From: Megaustenia siamemsis
Taxonomy: Eukaryota > Mollusca > Gastropoda > Stylommatophora > Ariophantidae
Direction: 5' to 3'
DNA: 64,000 nucleotides
Assembly: GCA_032433765.1 (NCBI GenBank)
Contig: JAVIAB010000124.1
Coordinates: 73,333,746-73,397,745 of the forward strand
Position numbers and translations under genes: made by a program. Below the pieces are notes generated by a model that made no database searches, was not told where the DNA came from, and was given only the letters and a program-made list of their open reading frames with translations. Below are positions 32,345-44,379 of the stretch, in pieces (within the stretch, counting starts at the first letter, position 1; each line of letters starts with the position of its first letter).

Positions 32345-34400
32345 GACCCTTAAATAACTCCTTTTTTGTCTTCTATTGATCTCATTATTATGTTCGCTAT
32401 AAAGTGAAAACAAATCCAGTGACAGAACATTTGACTTGACACACAGACTTGTCTGACTCCTTGTTTTATATATTGGAATAGGTCTGTTTGCTTGCTAATT
32501 CGTATAGCTCCAGTTTGTTACTAGTACATGGTTTTTTATGATTCGCAGATCCTTGCTATCAATGTTTAATTTCTCCAGCATATTGATTATTTCCACATGC
32601 TTTACTTTGTCAAATGCTTTTGAATAGTCTATAAAGCACATATATAGATCTTTCTTTATCTCTTAATTGATAGAATGATCTATAAATGTATATTGCATTA
32701 TTGGTGTCCTTTACTTCCACAAATCCACATTGTTCCTCACTTATTTCTGGTTTTATTTTGTTCCTTACACGTCTCATAATGATTTTTAGTAATATTTTCG
32801 TCATATGGCTCGTGAGACTAATAGTGCGATGGTCTTCACAATCAGTGGTACCTGATTTCTTCAGTATGGCTACAGAGATAGATTTTAGTAGATCTTCGGG
32901 TCTAATGTTATATATGTCATTGAGTAGTTTTGTTATGACTTCTACTCCCAGCTCTCCAAATGCATTTATCTCTTCGATTGTTATATTGTCGGGACCTGGA
33001 GCTTTGCCTCTTTTCGTGTGCTGAATTGCCTCTTCCACTTCACTCTGCATTATTGGTGGTCCTGTGTCTTTGTTGGAATTGTTTAACTCTGGTATTTCAT
33101 CATCATAGAGTTGACTGATATATTCTGTCCATCTTTCCTTTATCTTCTCCTGTCCCATTATTATATTTCCTTACTTTGATTTCACACAACCTGAAACTTT
33201 GACTTCTTTTTTTTCCTGTTAATTCATTTAATTGATTGTGCATAAATTTTGAGTCTTTCTTTTGTTGTTTTTCCATTTCTTTACATTTCTGCTTTAACCA
33301 TCATGCCTTTGCTTCTCTGCATTTGTTCTGTATCTCTTTGTGCAATATTTTGTATGTCCGTTATTTTTCTTATGTTTTCGTTTTTTGTCCATTAGTTTTA
33401 ATATCTCATCTGTCATCCATTTGTTTTTGTTGATTCTTTTACTCACAGGTATTACTTCTTTTTATGTTTGTTGAATCTATTGTTTGAGCATTTCCCATTG
33501 TTCCTCGATGTCCTTTATTTTCTCAATAGCACTATATCTGTTTTGTACTATCGTACTGTACTTATTACTCATCTGTCTATATACCTTAAGAATATCTAAT
33601 TCTAATTTTATAAATCTTGGGCATTTCTGTGTCTTCCGCAGTTTTATTCTTATCTTTTTAACTATTAGTGCATGGTCACTATTGCAAGCTGCGCATGGCC
33701 TTGTTATAACAGATGTTAGCCCATTCCTGAATCTTCTCTATACCATTATAAAATCAATTTGATTGTGTACATTTTTGTCTGTCCTTTGCATGCCCATAGT
33801 CGCCTAGGGTGTTTTGAATGAACCAGGTGTTACCTATCATATTTCATGTGTCATTGCCCAATCTATCAATCTATCCTCTCTGTCATTCATCTCTCTAAGG
33901 TCATGTCCCCCAGTCACATTTTGCATATTAGTTGTTCCTACCTTTGCACTGAAATCCCCTAATATAATAGTTATTTCTTTGGATTTACACTGTTCCATGG
34001 TGGTCCTCGTTGTAAAACGTGTCAATGTCTTCTTCGCTAGTACTTGTTGGTGCATAAGCTTGAACTATGTTGATATTCATTGGTCTACCTCTCAATTTTA
34101 CCAGCAGAATTTTATCTGATACTGACCAAAATTCTATTACTGTTTTGCTCCTTTCTCTATCTAACATGATGCCTACTCCTCGTTCATGTGTGGTTACCCC
34201 AGAGTAAATTACATTTCCACTGTTGCGTTGTAATAATACTGCTCCTTTCCATCTCATTTCACATGGTCCCAAGATGTTCAATTTAATTCTCTTCATTTCT
34301 TGGCTGATGTTTTCTAGTTTGCCAACTTGTAATGTTTATCTAATGTTCCAAGTTCCTATTGCTAGTGTCTCTTTATTTTTAATCTTGCATATAGTAGCTT
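32345..34400 (-). mobile_element. LINE (RTE/L2-like), endonuclease and RT 5' part
   Basis: On the minus strand the endonuclease reads LNILGPCEMRWKG, THERGVGIMLDRERS and NIVQAYAPTS (34296-33985). The RT begins KRGKAPGPDNITIEEINAFG and SISVAILKKSGTTDCEDH (33158-32610) and continues with FIDYSKAFDKV and an IKQGVRQ-like motif near 32450. Many stops and shifts occur. The 3' part is at 27750-28460, beyond the nested I-like LINE. Confidence 0.75.
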
Positions 34401-34805
34401 GATGATGATCGGGTGTCACCTGTAGCACATTACCTCGCTACCGGACGAGGTGGCTGTGGAGTCCCCATTAACGTTGTTAGCTGTAGATATCAAGTTGTGT
34501 TTTAACATGATTATTCTAGGCAATATAAGAAGGTAATTTGCCATTCCTTTCCTTCTTGGCAGTGACTGTACTAGTCGGAGATCGCAGCCAATGTCTCTAT
34601 ACATGAGATCCTTTGTATGCCATCGCGAAGTTGGGACCTTACCTGCCACTACTTGTCGGCTGCTCTCACAACACCATCCACCACCTGCTCAAATGGTTTC
34701 GCATAACCATAATAGGGGGGATAAACGGAAGACTAGCGGAGGAAAGGAGACGTCTTACTCCTCCTTTGGTAGAGCATAACTCTACACACCTAACCCAATT
34801 TGACT
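34401..34805. other. Interval between LINEs, no clear feature
   Basis: It may be LINE untranslated sequence. It includes a CTCGCTACCGGACGAGG hairpin-like segment near 34434. No coding feature is recognised. Confidence 0.35.
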
Positions 34806-34809
34806 GGTA

Positions 34810-37680
34810 CATTTTCATATTTCTATGTTGGTGATTGTGTCCTGCCATTTCCATCTTTTATCGTGCGTAAGCATCCATTGATGAAAGTCGGTATCTTCAT
34901 GGATGTCATTTTTGTTGTTCTCCATGTTTCACAGCCATATAATTAGACTGACTTAACATTGGATTTGAAAATATTAATTGTTGTATTTAACCTAATTTAT
35001 TTGGACTTCCATATGTTACCCAGTGCATCGAATTCTCCTCTTGCTTTTGATATCCTTATTATGATGTCATTCTCTGTTCTTCCTTCGTTGTCTATATTCC
35101 TGCCCAGATTGTAAGATTGTACGTCTAGTAGAGGTATTTCTCCTATTATTATTTGGTCATTACCTATTGCATTAATTCTCATAATTGTGGTCTTATCTCT
35201 ATTTTTTTCAGTCTCAGCTGTTGATCTCTCATCAAGCATGCTCATTTTATCTTGCATATGTTGATGGTTGAGTGATAGGAGGACTATGTCATCAGCAAAG
35301 TCTAAATTATTAAGTTGCTTGATCAGTGATCACTGGATTCCACATCTATTGTTCTGAGTTATTTTCGTTTTCTAATCTATGGCCAGTAGAAAGAGAAATG
35401 GAGATTTTTGGGTTTTTATTTCAAATGCTTCTGTAAGCTGTCCTTCGTGCACAACATTGTATTTCATTCCTTCATATATTGTTCTTATCAAGTTAATAAA
35501 CTTTATGGGGATTCCGTAATGCAACTTCCAAAGCATTCATCTAAGTTATCAAATGCTTTTTCATGATTTATGAATCCGATATAAAGTGGGGACTGTAGTA
35601 CTAAACTTTGCTCACCATTACAAGTAAGGTAGTTATTTTATAAGCACAGGATCTGGTTTTCCTAAAACCTGCTGGTTCATCTCTCAGAAGTTTCTCTATG
35701 GCCTCTTTAAGTCTCTCCAGAATTATTCTACTTAATATTTTTCCTGGCACAGATAGTAGCATAATTACCTTATAATTTGTGCACTCTTGTAAGCTTCCTT
35801 TCTTTGGTAGTTTGATCATATAACCTGTGTTCCAGTCTTAAGGTATTTCTTCCCCTTCCCATATTTTTTTTTAGTAGATTATGTAACTTCTTGGTAGAAG
35901 TGTTAACATCTGCTTTGATGGCTTCTGAAGGAGTTTCTTGGCTTAAAAATGGCTTTACCATTTTAAAAAAATTTGATGGCTTTCATTATTTCATCCTTGC
36001 TTGTTTTTCCACAGTTAACGTATAACTCTTCTACTGCTGGTAGTATATCTGGAGGGTTATTTTGGCCGGGTCTGTTCAAGAGTTCTTCAAAGTGCTCCTT
36101 CGATCTCTTGATTTGTTCTCTTGTATTACTAAGCAGATGTCCTTTCTTTTCTTTAATAAAGGAATTGATGTGTTTATATGTTCCACTTAATTGCTCTGTG
36201 ATGTTGTACAGTTCTTTCATATGTCCTTATTTGCTGCTTCTTCTGCCCCTTTAGCTATATATCTATATATTTCATCTTATCCCTTTTAATGAATCTTGTC
36301 ACTTCTTTGTTTATCTCTGTGTATGTTTTCTGTGTCTTGGCTTTAGTACTTCTCGTTTTGCTATTATCTGCTTTATTATTTTAGTTTTCTTTAATTTTCT
36401 CCAGGGTCTCTGCTGTCATTCATGCCTTATTCTGACGTTCTCTTTTCCCCAGGGTTTTCTTCGCATGTCTCTTTCCATATATTCTTAACCTATTTTCAAT
36501 GATCTTCTATATTTATTGTATTTTCTAGTTGTTGGAGGACTTGGTATTTGATATTGTGACTGCACATTTGCACTGTGATCTGGTGACTTTCGAGACGACA
36601 AGGATTCAAACACAATGGCGAGACTAACGCATAGTCGCGTAAGGCTTGGCACAGCTAAGAGCGAACATTTTTCAGGACGCCAGAGGTGTATGGTTAACCA
36701 ACTGCGAACCGGCACGATCAGCCGTCACACACTTGTGAATTTACTCGAAAGGAAATCGGAGCACTTATGGGTATGCCCCTTGTGCAAGGAGGATGATCTT
36801 TCGACTAATTAACTGCACATTTATCTTTAATTCCTCGCTTTTTAAGAAACCCTACATTGAAATATTTTCTATCTTTATGTGTTGTAGTATATCTTTTCAG
36901 TTTAAGTTTGGCTAGCAGAAGATGATGATCTGGAGCCATATCTGTTCCTCTAATACCTTTACATCCTGTAAGGATGATTTAAATTTACTATTAATACATA
37001 TGTGGTCAATTTGGTTCTCTGTTCTATGATCTGGTGACATCCATGTAGCTTTATGTAATATTTATTGTTGGAATATTGTTCCACCTAGGCTCAATTGATC
37101 AAGAGCTCAGAAGTTTATAAATATCTCTCCATTCTCATTCATTTATTCAAGTCCCTGTTTTCCTATGATGATCTCTTCAAAGCCTCTGTTGTCCGACCTT
37201 ACTTTTGCATTTAATTCAAGATTATCATATCCTTGCTCTTCTTTCAACCATTTGACATTGCAGCTGTTTATAGAATTCGTCTTAACTAAATCATCCTTAT
37301 CATTGGTTGGTGCGTAGCATTGGATAATGTGCATTTTCATTTTTTGGGGGGTTTTAAATGTTACTCTTATTAATCTTGGCCCTTATGCTTCCCATTCTGT
37401 CAGAGCTTTTTGTGCTTCCCTTCATAACATTATAGCTACCCCTTCACTATGTTGTGCTCCTGGTTTCTGGTGCCCTGATGAAAAAATCATCTCACTTGTG
37501 TCTAGTGTTATCCTTTGAGCTCCTAACCATCTTGCTTCGCACATTCCTAGAATATCTATTTTGTAATTTGTCATTTCTGCTACTCCTTGTGCAGCTTTTC
37601 CCTGTTCATTTAAAGTACGTACATTACAAGTACCAATTCTGGAGGATTTCCTTGCAGACAAAAGGTGATTCGGCAGCCTG
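34810..37680 (-). mobile_element. RTE-like LINE, decayed but with both endonuclease and RT
   Basis: The minus strand starts with an endonuclease (37661-37422): IGTCNVRTLNEQGKA, KIDILGMCEARWLG and EGVAIML. Then come MHIIQCYAPTNDKDD (37340-37143), a linker (36220-35963) with PPDILPAVEELYVNCGKTS, and RT pieces to 34997 (SLQECTNYKVIMLLSVPGKI, EPAGFRKTRSCA). The arrangement matches the open RT at 21101-22588. Many indels are present. A 5'-truncated I-like LINE fragment is inserted at 36570-36811. Confidence 0.8.
36570..36811 (+). mobile_element. I-like LINE 3' end, 5'-truncated, 11-bp target duplication
   Basis: The 242-bp insert encodes RVRLGTAKSEHFSGR and a WVCPLCKED zinc-like end. It is flanked by ACTGCACATTT at 36559-36569 and 36812-36822. 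The interrupted RTE-like sequence is continuous when compared with 38590-38700. The insert ends without a poly(A) tail, which helps define this LINE's 3' terminus. Confidence 0.88.
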
Positions 37681-37829
37681 GACTCCTTACGGCTTTATCC
37701 GAATTGCGTCATACATGTCTTAGACAGAGAGCCATTATCTTTCCTGGATGACGGACTTTCTTTTATTCTTTTCTTGTCAAAGTTTGTGAATTTTTTTCGG
37801 CTTATTTTGTTTACAGTACGGGATTACCA

Positions 37830-37960
37830 ATTCCATACCCAACCATCCTAAATCGCCTCTTACGAACATGTCTGAAAGGGAACAGCGCCACAATTCTTTA
37901 CTCCTCTATGGAGCCTCGGCAGCGCACGGGCGTGACGGTCTCTTTACTTTACTATAATGA
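37830..37960 (-). repeat. Dispersed repeat fragment, copy 2
   Basis: It matches 1690-1795 (CGCCTCTTACGA then CACAATTCTTTACTCC) and ends with a GGGCGTGACGGTCTCTTTAC segment like the SINE family A tail. It may be a SINE 3' region. Confidence 0.5.
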
Positions 37961-38159
37961 CTTTTCTTGCATAATTGCTTTGTTTTCAAACTCAAAACCA
38001 GTGCTCTACTAACGTCATACGGATTTTATTTATTTTTTTTTTTTGGCAGCTCTTCCATGTATCCGGATAGCTAGGCAAAATGTGTGTTTCTTGAATCATC
38101 GGATTTATTATTCAGAAGTTACTGCATTCCACCTCACCAGTTCTTGTTATTAACGACGT

Positions 38160-38980
38160 ATTATTTTTTATTAATGATGTAACAACCACCAAATGGGAAA
38201 GTATGTTTACAACGTACATTACTAAGTAGATTTCCTTTATTATCTTTATTAAGGGTATTGATCTGTTTGTATTTTCCACTTAATTTCTTTGTGCTGTTGT
38301 ACAGTGCTATCATATTTCCTTTACTTGCCGCTTTCTCTGCCTCTATAACTAGTTTATCTATATATTTCCTCTTATCCCTTTTAATGCATCTTCTTACTTC
38401 TTTGTTTACCTCTGTGTACATTTCCTGTGTAGTGGCTTTAGTATCTCGTTTTGCTTTTATTTAAGTCGACATTTTTGTTCTTCCTTTTTAAAATTTTCGT
38501 TAGGGTCTCTGCTCTCATTTATGACTTATTCTGGCGTTCTCTTTTTCTCAGGGTTTTCTTCACATGTCTCCTTCCATATATCCTTTACCTGTTTCCAATG
38601 ATCTTCTATATTTATTATGTTTTCCAGTTGTTGGTGGACTTGACATTTGTCTGATAACGTGATTGCAAATTTTCCTTTAATTCCTTGCTCTTTAAGAAAC
38701 TCAACATTGAAATACAGTCTATTTTTATGCGTTGCAGTATATCTTTTCAGTTTAAGTTTGGCTAGCAGAAGATGATGGTCTGAAACCACATCTGCTCTTC
38801 TATATAGTTTTACAGCAGGTAAGGGTGACTTAGCACTCTTATTACTTTTTAATAATGCATAGGTTGCCAATTTAATTCTTCGTTCTATGATATGGTGACA
38901 CCCATGTAGTTTTATGTATTCTTTATGTTGGAATATTATTCTTCCTAGGCTTATTTCATTATATTTCTTTATACTCATTT
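38160..38980 (-). mobile_element. RTE-like LINE, endonuclease C-terminal and linker fragment
   Basis: The minus frames 38978-38526 and 38421-38161 read RRADVVSDHHLLLAKLKLK, WKQVKDIWKETCEE and NSTKKLSGKYKQINTLNK. SDHHLLLAK is the last catalytic motif of the APE-type endonuclease. The region is parallel to 36200-36900 of the longer copy. It has no RT, so it is truncated at both ends. Confidence 0.75.
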
Positions 38981-39893
38981 TGCAAAAGCAGTGATATTTG
39001 TGTGCAGCTTTTTGGTAAAAATCGACACAGCTTTCAGTGACGTCGCTGTTTTAAGACTACTTGGAAGACGTTGTTGATCAAGATATACGGCGAGTTATAG
39101 AGGTGTGCACATTTTATGTAGAATTTCAACAAAAAGCGCTAATGAATATCGAGACGATGTCACTGGTTTTGCCATCTGTTTTTGTAAATAGTTTATAATA
39201 AACTTCGAACAGAAAGATGTGCAGAAACTCTCTAAAGAAATGAAAATATCATTGAGCGTGCACAATTGTATCCGCACCCAAGTTTTCTTCGGACTCGTCA
39301 CGTCTGATTTGCCTTCAAAGATGGCAATACTATAGTGTTTGTACTCCTTTACTGTATTTAAAATCCGAGATGTAAAATTCCAGCTTGTTGGTGCTATTTT
39401 CAGGAGTTTCTTGCTCACAAATTGTTTAAGTTTCTCTGATCTTTGAGGACATGATGAGAAAAATGCAGCTAAAACTGGTAATGATTTGAAAACAAAATGC
39501 GGCATTGTGGAACGGAAGAAGTAGTTTGTTGCAAAACTAAATTAAATAATAGCTGTAGCAATTGACAAATAGTGTCTGAGGATACTGTTCTTGAACTTTA
39601 GTTTTCAATCCATTGATATTTCCAGCCATAATGAAGCACTATCTTGTATGGCCGCACAATTAACTTATTGTCGACATTGTACTCTGTAACAACCTGTCCG
39701 CGTGCTGAAATCAACTACTGCAGCGGATGTGTCTCAACTCACATTATAGAATCATATAAACTTTCTTGAACATTGCCAGAATTGTTGACATATCTGAAAA
39801 CAGTGTGCATTTGGCTCTGATTGAAACAGTCACTTGGTTCATTAAAAATGTCCACGAATGGCACTATATAGTTCTTGTTCTGATTGTATGTTA

Positions 39894-41638
39894 TAGCTCG
39901 TTTCAAATCACTTGCCCAACTTCAAAACGCTATTGTTCAGTATCCGTTTGTTAAAAACTGTTGAAATTTTCCAAATGTTATTAGAATGCAAAAGACCCTT
40001 TAAATGTACATTTAACAAATATCTTGCAGCTGCAGTTTTCTTAAAGCGACGAATTTCTTTGATGTTTGTCAACATTGTAAATTGTGAACCCCTAAATAAT
40101 AGAAATTACCGTAGTTGCTGGTCTATGATTAATTTTCACTAGGTAAAGGCGTGGCCGTAATGGGGAAATACCAGGAGAATTATTGTCTTCTCAGTCGAGG
40201 ACGGACGATAATATCAAGGTAGACCTGTATGTCCAATTTTCATAGTTGTGTGGTCCTGAAAAGGACCGTTTGTTGAACTAATTTAAGGTAATATAGGGGC
40301 CAACATTGTGGGGGCTATATACTTTCATTCTGAATCAGACGAGTCTAAAAGATTAATAACTGTTTGGGGTTGAACATTCCACAAACCATCATTTTTCCAA
40401 TATTCCTCTTCCTGTTTTAAGACGTGGTCTTCACATTCAGCCCAATAATCTTTGTCTATATTTAATAAAGCGAGATTAGCAAGAGTCTTTACATCGCATA
40501 TTTTGAATGTTGTATTTTCATCTGCCACTTGTCCTTTTAATTTTGCCCAGATTAGTTCTATTGGATTTAAATGAGCATGGTAAGGTGGCAGCCTCAAACT
40601 TATATGACCGTGCTCTTGGATAATCTTATCTATTTGAAAAATCTTTGTCCTTTGTTTTTGCTTTACTAGAGATAGTAATTCAGGTTTTAAGTACATGTTA
40701 TTAAATTGTATGTGCTCCTTTGTGAGCCATATCTTAATAGCATCTTTTGTACTGGATGACGTCGGGACTTTATCTTCAAGTGCAACAATGTTGTGGTACG
40801 CTGCATTGTCCATTATTAGGCAAGATGGTCGATCTAGTGATGGGAGAACAGAATTTTCAATCCAATGTCTAAATATGTGACCATTCATCTCAGAGTGATA
40901 ATCCCGATTGTCTATGGATTTTGAAAGAAAAATGAGCTCTGCATTCTGTATTAGTCCATGTTGTCGACTACCTGCATGAGCAATTATCAAGCGCTGTCCT
41001 TTGCTGCTAGGTATTAATCTCTTAATCTTTCCATCTGATGACTGCCATTCCCTTTGGTTAGTGTGGTGAGCATTGATCCATGTTTCATCCAAGTACACAA
41101 TATCATAACCTTGCTTGCGCACCTCTTTTACTTCACGTAAGTACTTGCTTCTCATGACTACTATATGTGGCTTCTCACAGATGATGTTTCGTCCATTGGA
41201 ATACTTTCTGAATGTAAAGCCTGCAGCTCTCACATTCCTCCATAATGTAGACTTTGATATTTCAATACTGTTGTTCTTTTTCAGCGAAACTTTTAATTTT
41301 CTTATTGTAACAGTTTCATTCATACCCAACATTTTGCGAATTTCACGTTTACACATCTGAATGAACGGAAATGGAACACACAATTTCTCAAGTGTCTAAT
41401 TGTGTCAAAAAACCACGGCGAAAGCGTGCAAACACGTCAATTTTACCGTGTATGGATTTTTACTCGCTATTTTTAACTTAAAATACTGTAAACATTAAGT
41501 TTTGACTACATCAATGGGTCGTTATAAATTTATATAAATCAAATAAGCAAAAATAATAACCAAATGTTTTTTTTTAATGAAATTAATTCCCTGTTGGGTT
41601 CTAATAATTATAACTTTACATGCACATTTTGAACAACT
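39894..41638 (-). mobile_element. Tc1/mariner-superfamily transposon, DD83E type, copy C (diverged)
   Basis: The left end TAGCTCGTTTCAAAT resembles copy A's TAGGTCGTTTCAAAT and follows TA at 39892-39893. The right end is weak (TTTTGAACAACT then TA at 41639). At about 1.75 kb it is shorter than copies A and B. It sits inside a hAT relic. Confidence 0.65.
40325..41383 (-). pseudogene. Transposase, DD83E type, N-terminally truncated
   Basis: The 352-codon frame retains the catalytic region: YLDETWINAHH, CLIMDNAAYH and PPYHAHLNPIELIWAKLKG, again with 83 residues between the second D and E. It also has the KIWLTKEHIQFNN and KPELLSLVKQK segments. It differs from copies A and B at many residues, so it is an older or different subfamily. 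About 70 N-terminal residues covering the first HTH are missing and the first codons have no match, so DNA binding is probably lost. Confidence 0.85.
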
Positions 41639-42521
41639 TACAGCAAGCGGTTAAAAAGCTATCGATTTTAAAAGTTGGGCACGAGTTATGAAACAAGCTA
41701 TAGTTATTATTTCTTTACTCTTTGCAAATATTAAATTATTTTGAATCGCAGTGGAAGTGCAACGAAACACTGTAGAACTTTGAAGATGATTGGCCAATAA
41801 ATTGCCAAATTCACTCAAGGAACTTAAATATTCAATATATTTTCCTCTATTGTCAGATGTCATACTCTCATTATGGCCCCGAAAAGCTAATTCTGGTTCT
41901 CCGAGGAAACAGGTAGCGTTAATAAGACAGTCAAATTTTCAGATTTTTTTTCCCCACAAGAAAATTGTGTTTCTTCATAACTAGAGCTTGTTGCTTATCT
42001 AACTGTAAATCAGTTCTTGCGTTTTCGAAGTCGCGAAGCTCATGCTACTACACATATGAGACTTCCATTTGTCGTGCTTTTGGACCGCCATGCGAAAGGA
42101 GTTCATGTTAAAAAATCCTTCCTTTGGCCATACATTAGCTTCACGGCTAAATAACAAACATGCCAAGAAAATAATTTGGACAGAACTACTACACAACCAT
42201 TTCCATTTATGACGTAAAGATAATGTGAAATGACGTATATGCTGACGGTGTTTTTCTTTCACTTCCAAAAACAATTTTAACTCAGGAATGGGTCTTTCAA
42301 TTTTTACGACCTCTAGTTTGTCATTATAACAACGACGATTAAAGGCAGACCGTTAATAAATTTACTATTATACCATGATTACCAATAGAGATCACTCTAT
42401 TATGTGTAGACGCCTGCTCTGCCATCTTATTTGCAATATAACGAGACTAATAAACGAAATAATAATCATTATAAAGTTACAACCAAATTATATATATAAC
42501 TAAATAAACATAATGTACTGA

Positions 42522-43849
42522 AGGGAGGTCAAAAAGTAATGCACACCACTTTTTTTCTCGGAAACTATTCGGGCAAAATGTATGAAATTTTCACAGATTG
42601 TAGCTGAACATCCCCTTTACACTACCTATTTTTCAACATAATCTCCGTCCAAGCGTATTGCCTTACGCCAACGCGAAACTAGGTCATGAATGCCTCGTTT
42701 GTATCAAGTTTTGTCCTGCTCGCGTAGCCATTTTTTAACTGCACGGATCACATCCTCATCATTGTCAAAGTGTTTCCCACGCAGGAATTTTTTGAGTGGT
42801 CCAAACAGATGGAAATCTGAATGAGCCAGATCAGGGCTGTAAGGAGGATGGGGCAGTACAGTCCAACCAAATTTGTTGATTGCTTCCCGTGTTACCAGAC
42901 TTGTGTGAGGGCGTGCATTGTCATGTTGAAGCAACACATCTGCAGATGGCTTATTATGCCGAACTCTGTGGAACCGATTTTTGAGTTTTGTCAGTGTATT
43001 GATGTAAGCTGTCGAGTTGATTGTCTCACCTCTTGTCATTACATCAACAAGAATCACACCATCAATGTCCCAGAAGACAGTGATCATCACCTTTCCGGCT
43101 GATGGAGATGTTTTGAATTTTTTTCTTTTGGTGACTGCGGATGATGCCATTCCATTGACTGCATTTTTGTTTCAGGCTCATAATAATGTGCCCACGTTTC
43201 GTCACCGGTAACAATTTTTGACAAAAACATTTCTCCTTCAACACCGAAACGCTCCAACAATTCAGAACAGAATGTTTTCCTTTGAACTCTGTGATCATTT
43301 GTTAGGCACCGAGGAACCCGTCGAGCGCAAATCTTTGAATATCCGAGAGTTTTAAAAATTGCGATTGCACTTCTCTTGCTGACTGTAAGCTGTAATGCCA
43401 ATTGCTGACTAGTGATACGCCTATCCTTACGAATAATGGCATCAGCCCGGTTTAACATGTCTGTGCTGGTAGCCGAGGCAACACGTCCAGAACGCGGTAA
43501 ATCATGCAGCTCCACTCGTACACTTTCTGCAGCTTTAATTCTCTGAACCCAGCGACTAACTGTGCTCCTATCGACTGCAGAACATTTGTACACTGCACAC
43601 AGTCGTTTATGAATGTTTGCCACGGTTTCTTTCTCCGCAACCAGAAATTCTATGACAATTCGCTGTTTGTAACGGACATTGTTGACAAGCTCCATTTTAA
43701 CGGTTCATAGATTGCGTAATATTTTTCAGAATGCTGTGCAATTTGGTGCACATAATTGGAACATGTCATATTCCAAGTGTGCAAAATTTCATATTCCTAT
43801 CTTTATTATTAGCCGAGAAAAAAATTGGTGTGCATTACTTTTTGACCTC
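42522..43849 (-). mobile_element. Mariner (DD34D) transposon
   Basis: The element has inverted terminal repeats around GGGAGGTCAAAAAGTAATGC: left end at 42523, right end complementary at 43826-43847. TA follows the right end; the left TA has apparently mutated to AA. It contains one broken SETMAR-type mariner transposase on the minus strand. Length of about 1.33 kb is normal for mariner. Confidence 0.92.
42704..43695 (-). pseudogene. Mariner transposase (SETMAR type), one frameshift
   Basis: The N-terminal frame (43695-43087) shows the two HTH motifs region with STVSRWVQRIKAAESVRVE and VTGDETWAHYYEPETK, the first catalytic D. The C-terminal frame (43150-42704) shows LLQHDNARPHTS and HPPYSPDLAHSDFHLF. 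I count 34 residues from the HDN aspartate to the SDF aspartate, so it is DD34D. A single frame change near 43110-43125, beside a run of T residues, separates the two. The combined length of about 330 residues is near the family norm. Confidence 0.9.
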
Positions 43850-44379
43850 CCTACGTAAAACTATTTGCTTTTATAATACACTAAATTCACGTATACGAAA
43901 ATGTATGCTTCTCAAGTAAGCAGAAACCGCTGGCTCGCTGCCGCATCCTGTCTGCATATCTTCACTGTTTAATTTCGCAATGACGTTCAACCATTTTGTG
44001 GGAGAGATTAGGTCTAAGATGGGGAAGGGGAAGTATCCGCAATTTGACAGCAGTTTCCAGAGCACTTTCACTTTCAATTAGCTGGTAGTGGCCAGATAAA
44101 CCCAACGGTAGCAAATACAAACCATGGCAAATAAATCATACTGGATTACTAAATGTGAAATGTACTGTGAAAAAATGTGTAACTTAATTATTCATATTAT
44201 AATACTCTTTGTTGCAATGGCTAAATAGTTAAGGGCTACCGTCGGTAGGCCTGGAACCTCATATATCTCACTTACTTGTAGAATCTGTCTCTTGTTTAAG
44301 CCATCATTATATACGTACTTACTCTCCTTTGTTTTTTAATGGCATAGGGCTTCAGACTTTTGCATAAGAATTATTCACT

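Larger units (their letters stand above)
38981..42330 (-). pseudogene. hAT relic (ZMYM1-like), split by a DD83E element
   Basis: The N-terminal part (42274-41650) carries a TTF-type zinc-finger-like stretch (LACLLFSREANVWPKEGF, KHDKWKSHM) and SLSEFGNLLANHLQSSTVF. The later part (39505-39095) reads KSLPVLAAFFSSCPQRSEKL, as in ZMYM1-like hAT proteins, although key spacing is lost. The element at 39894-41638 splits it. Frames are broken throughout. Confidence 0.6.
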
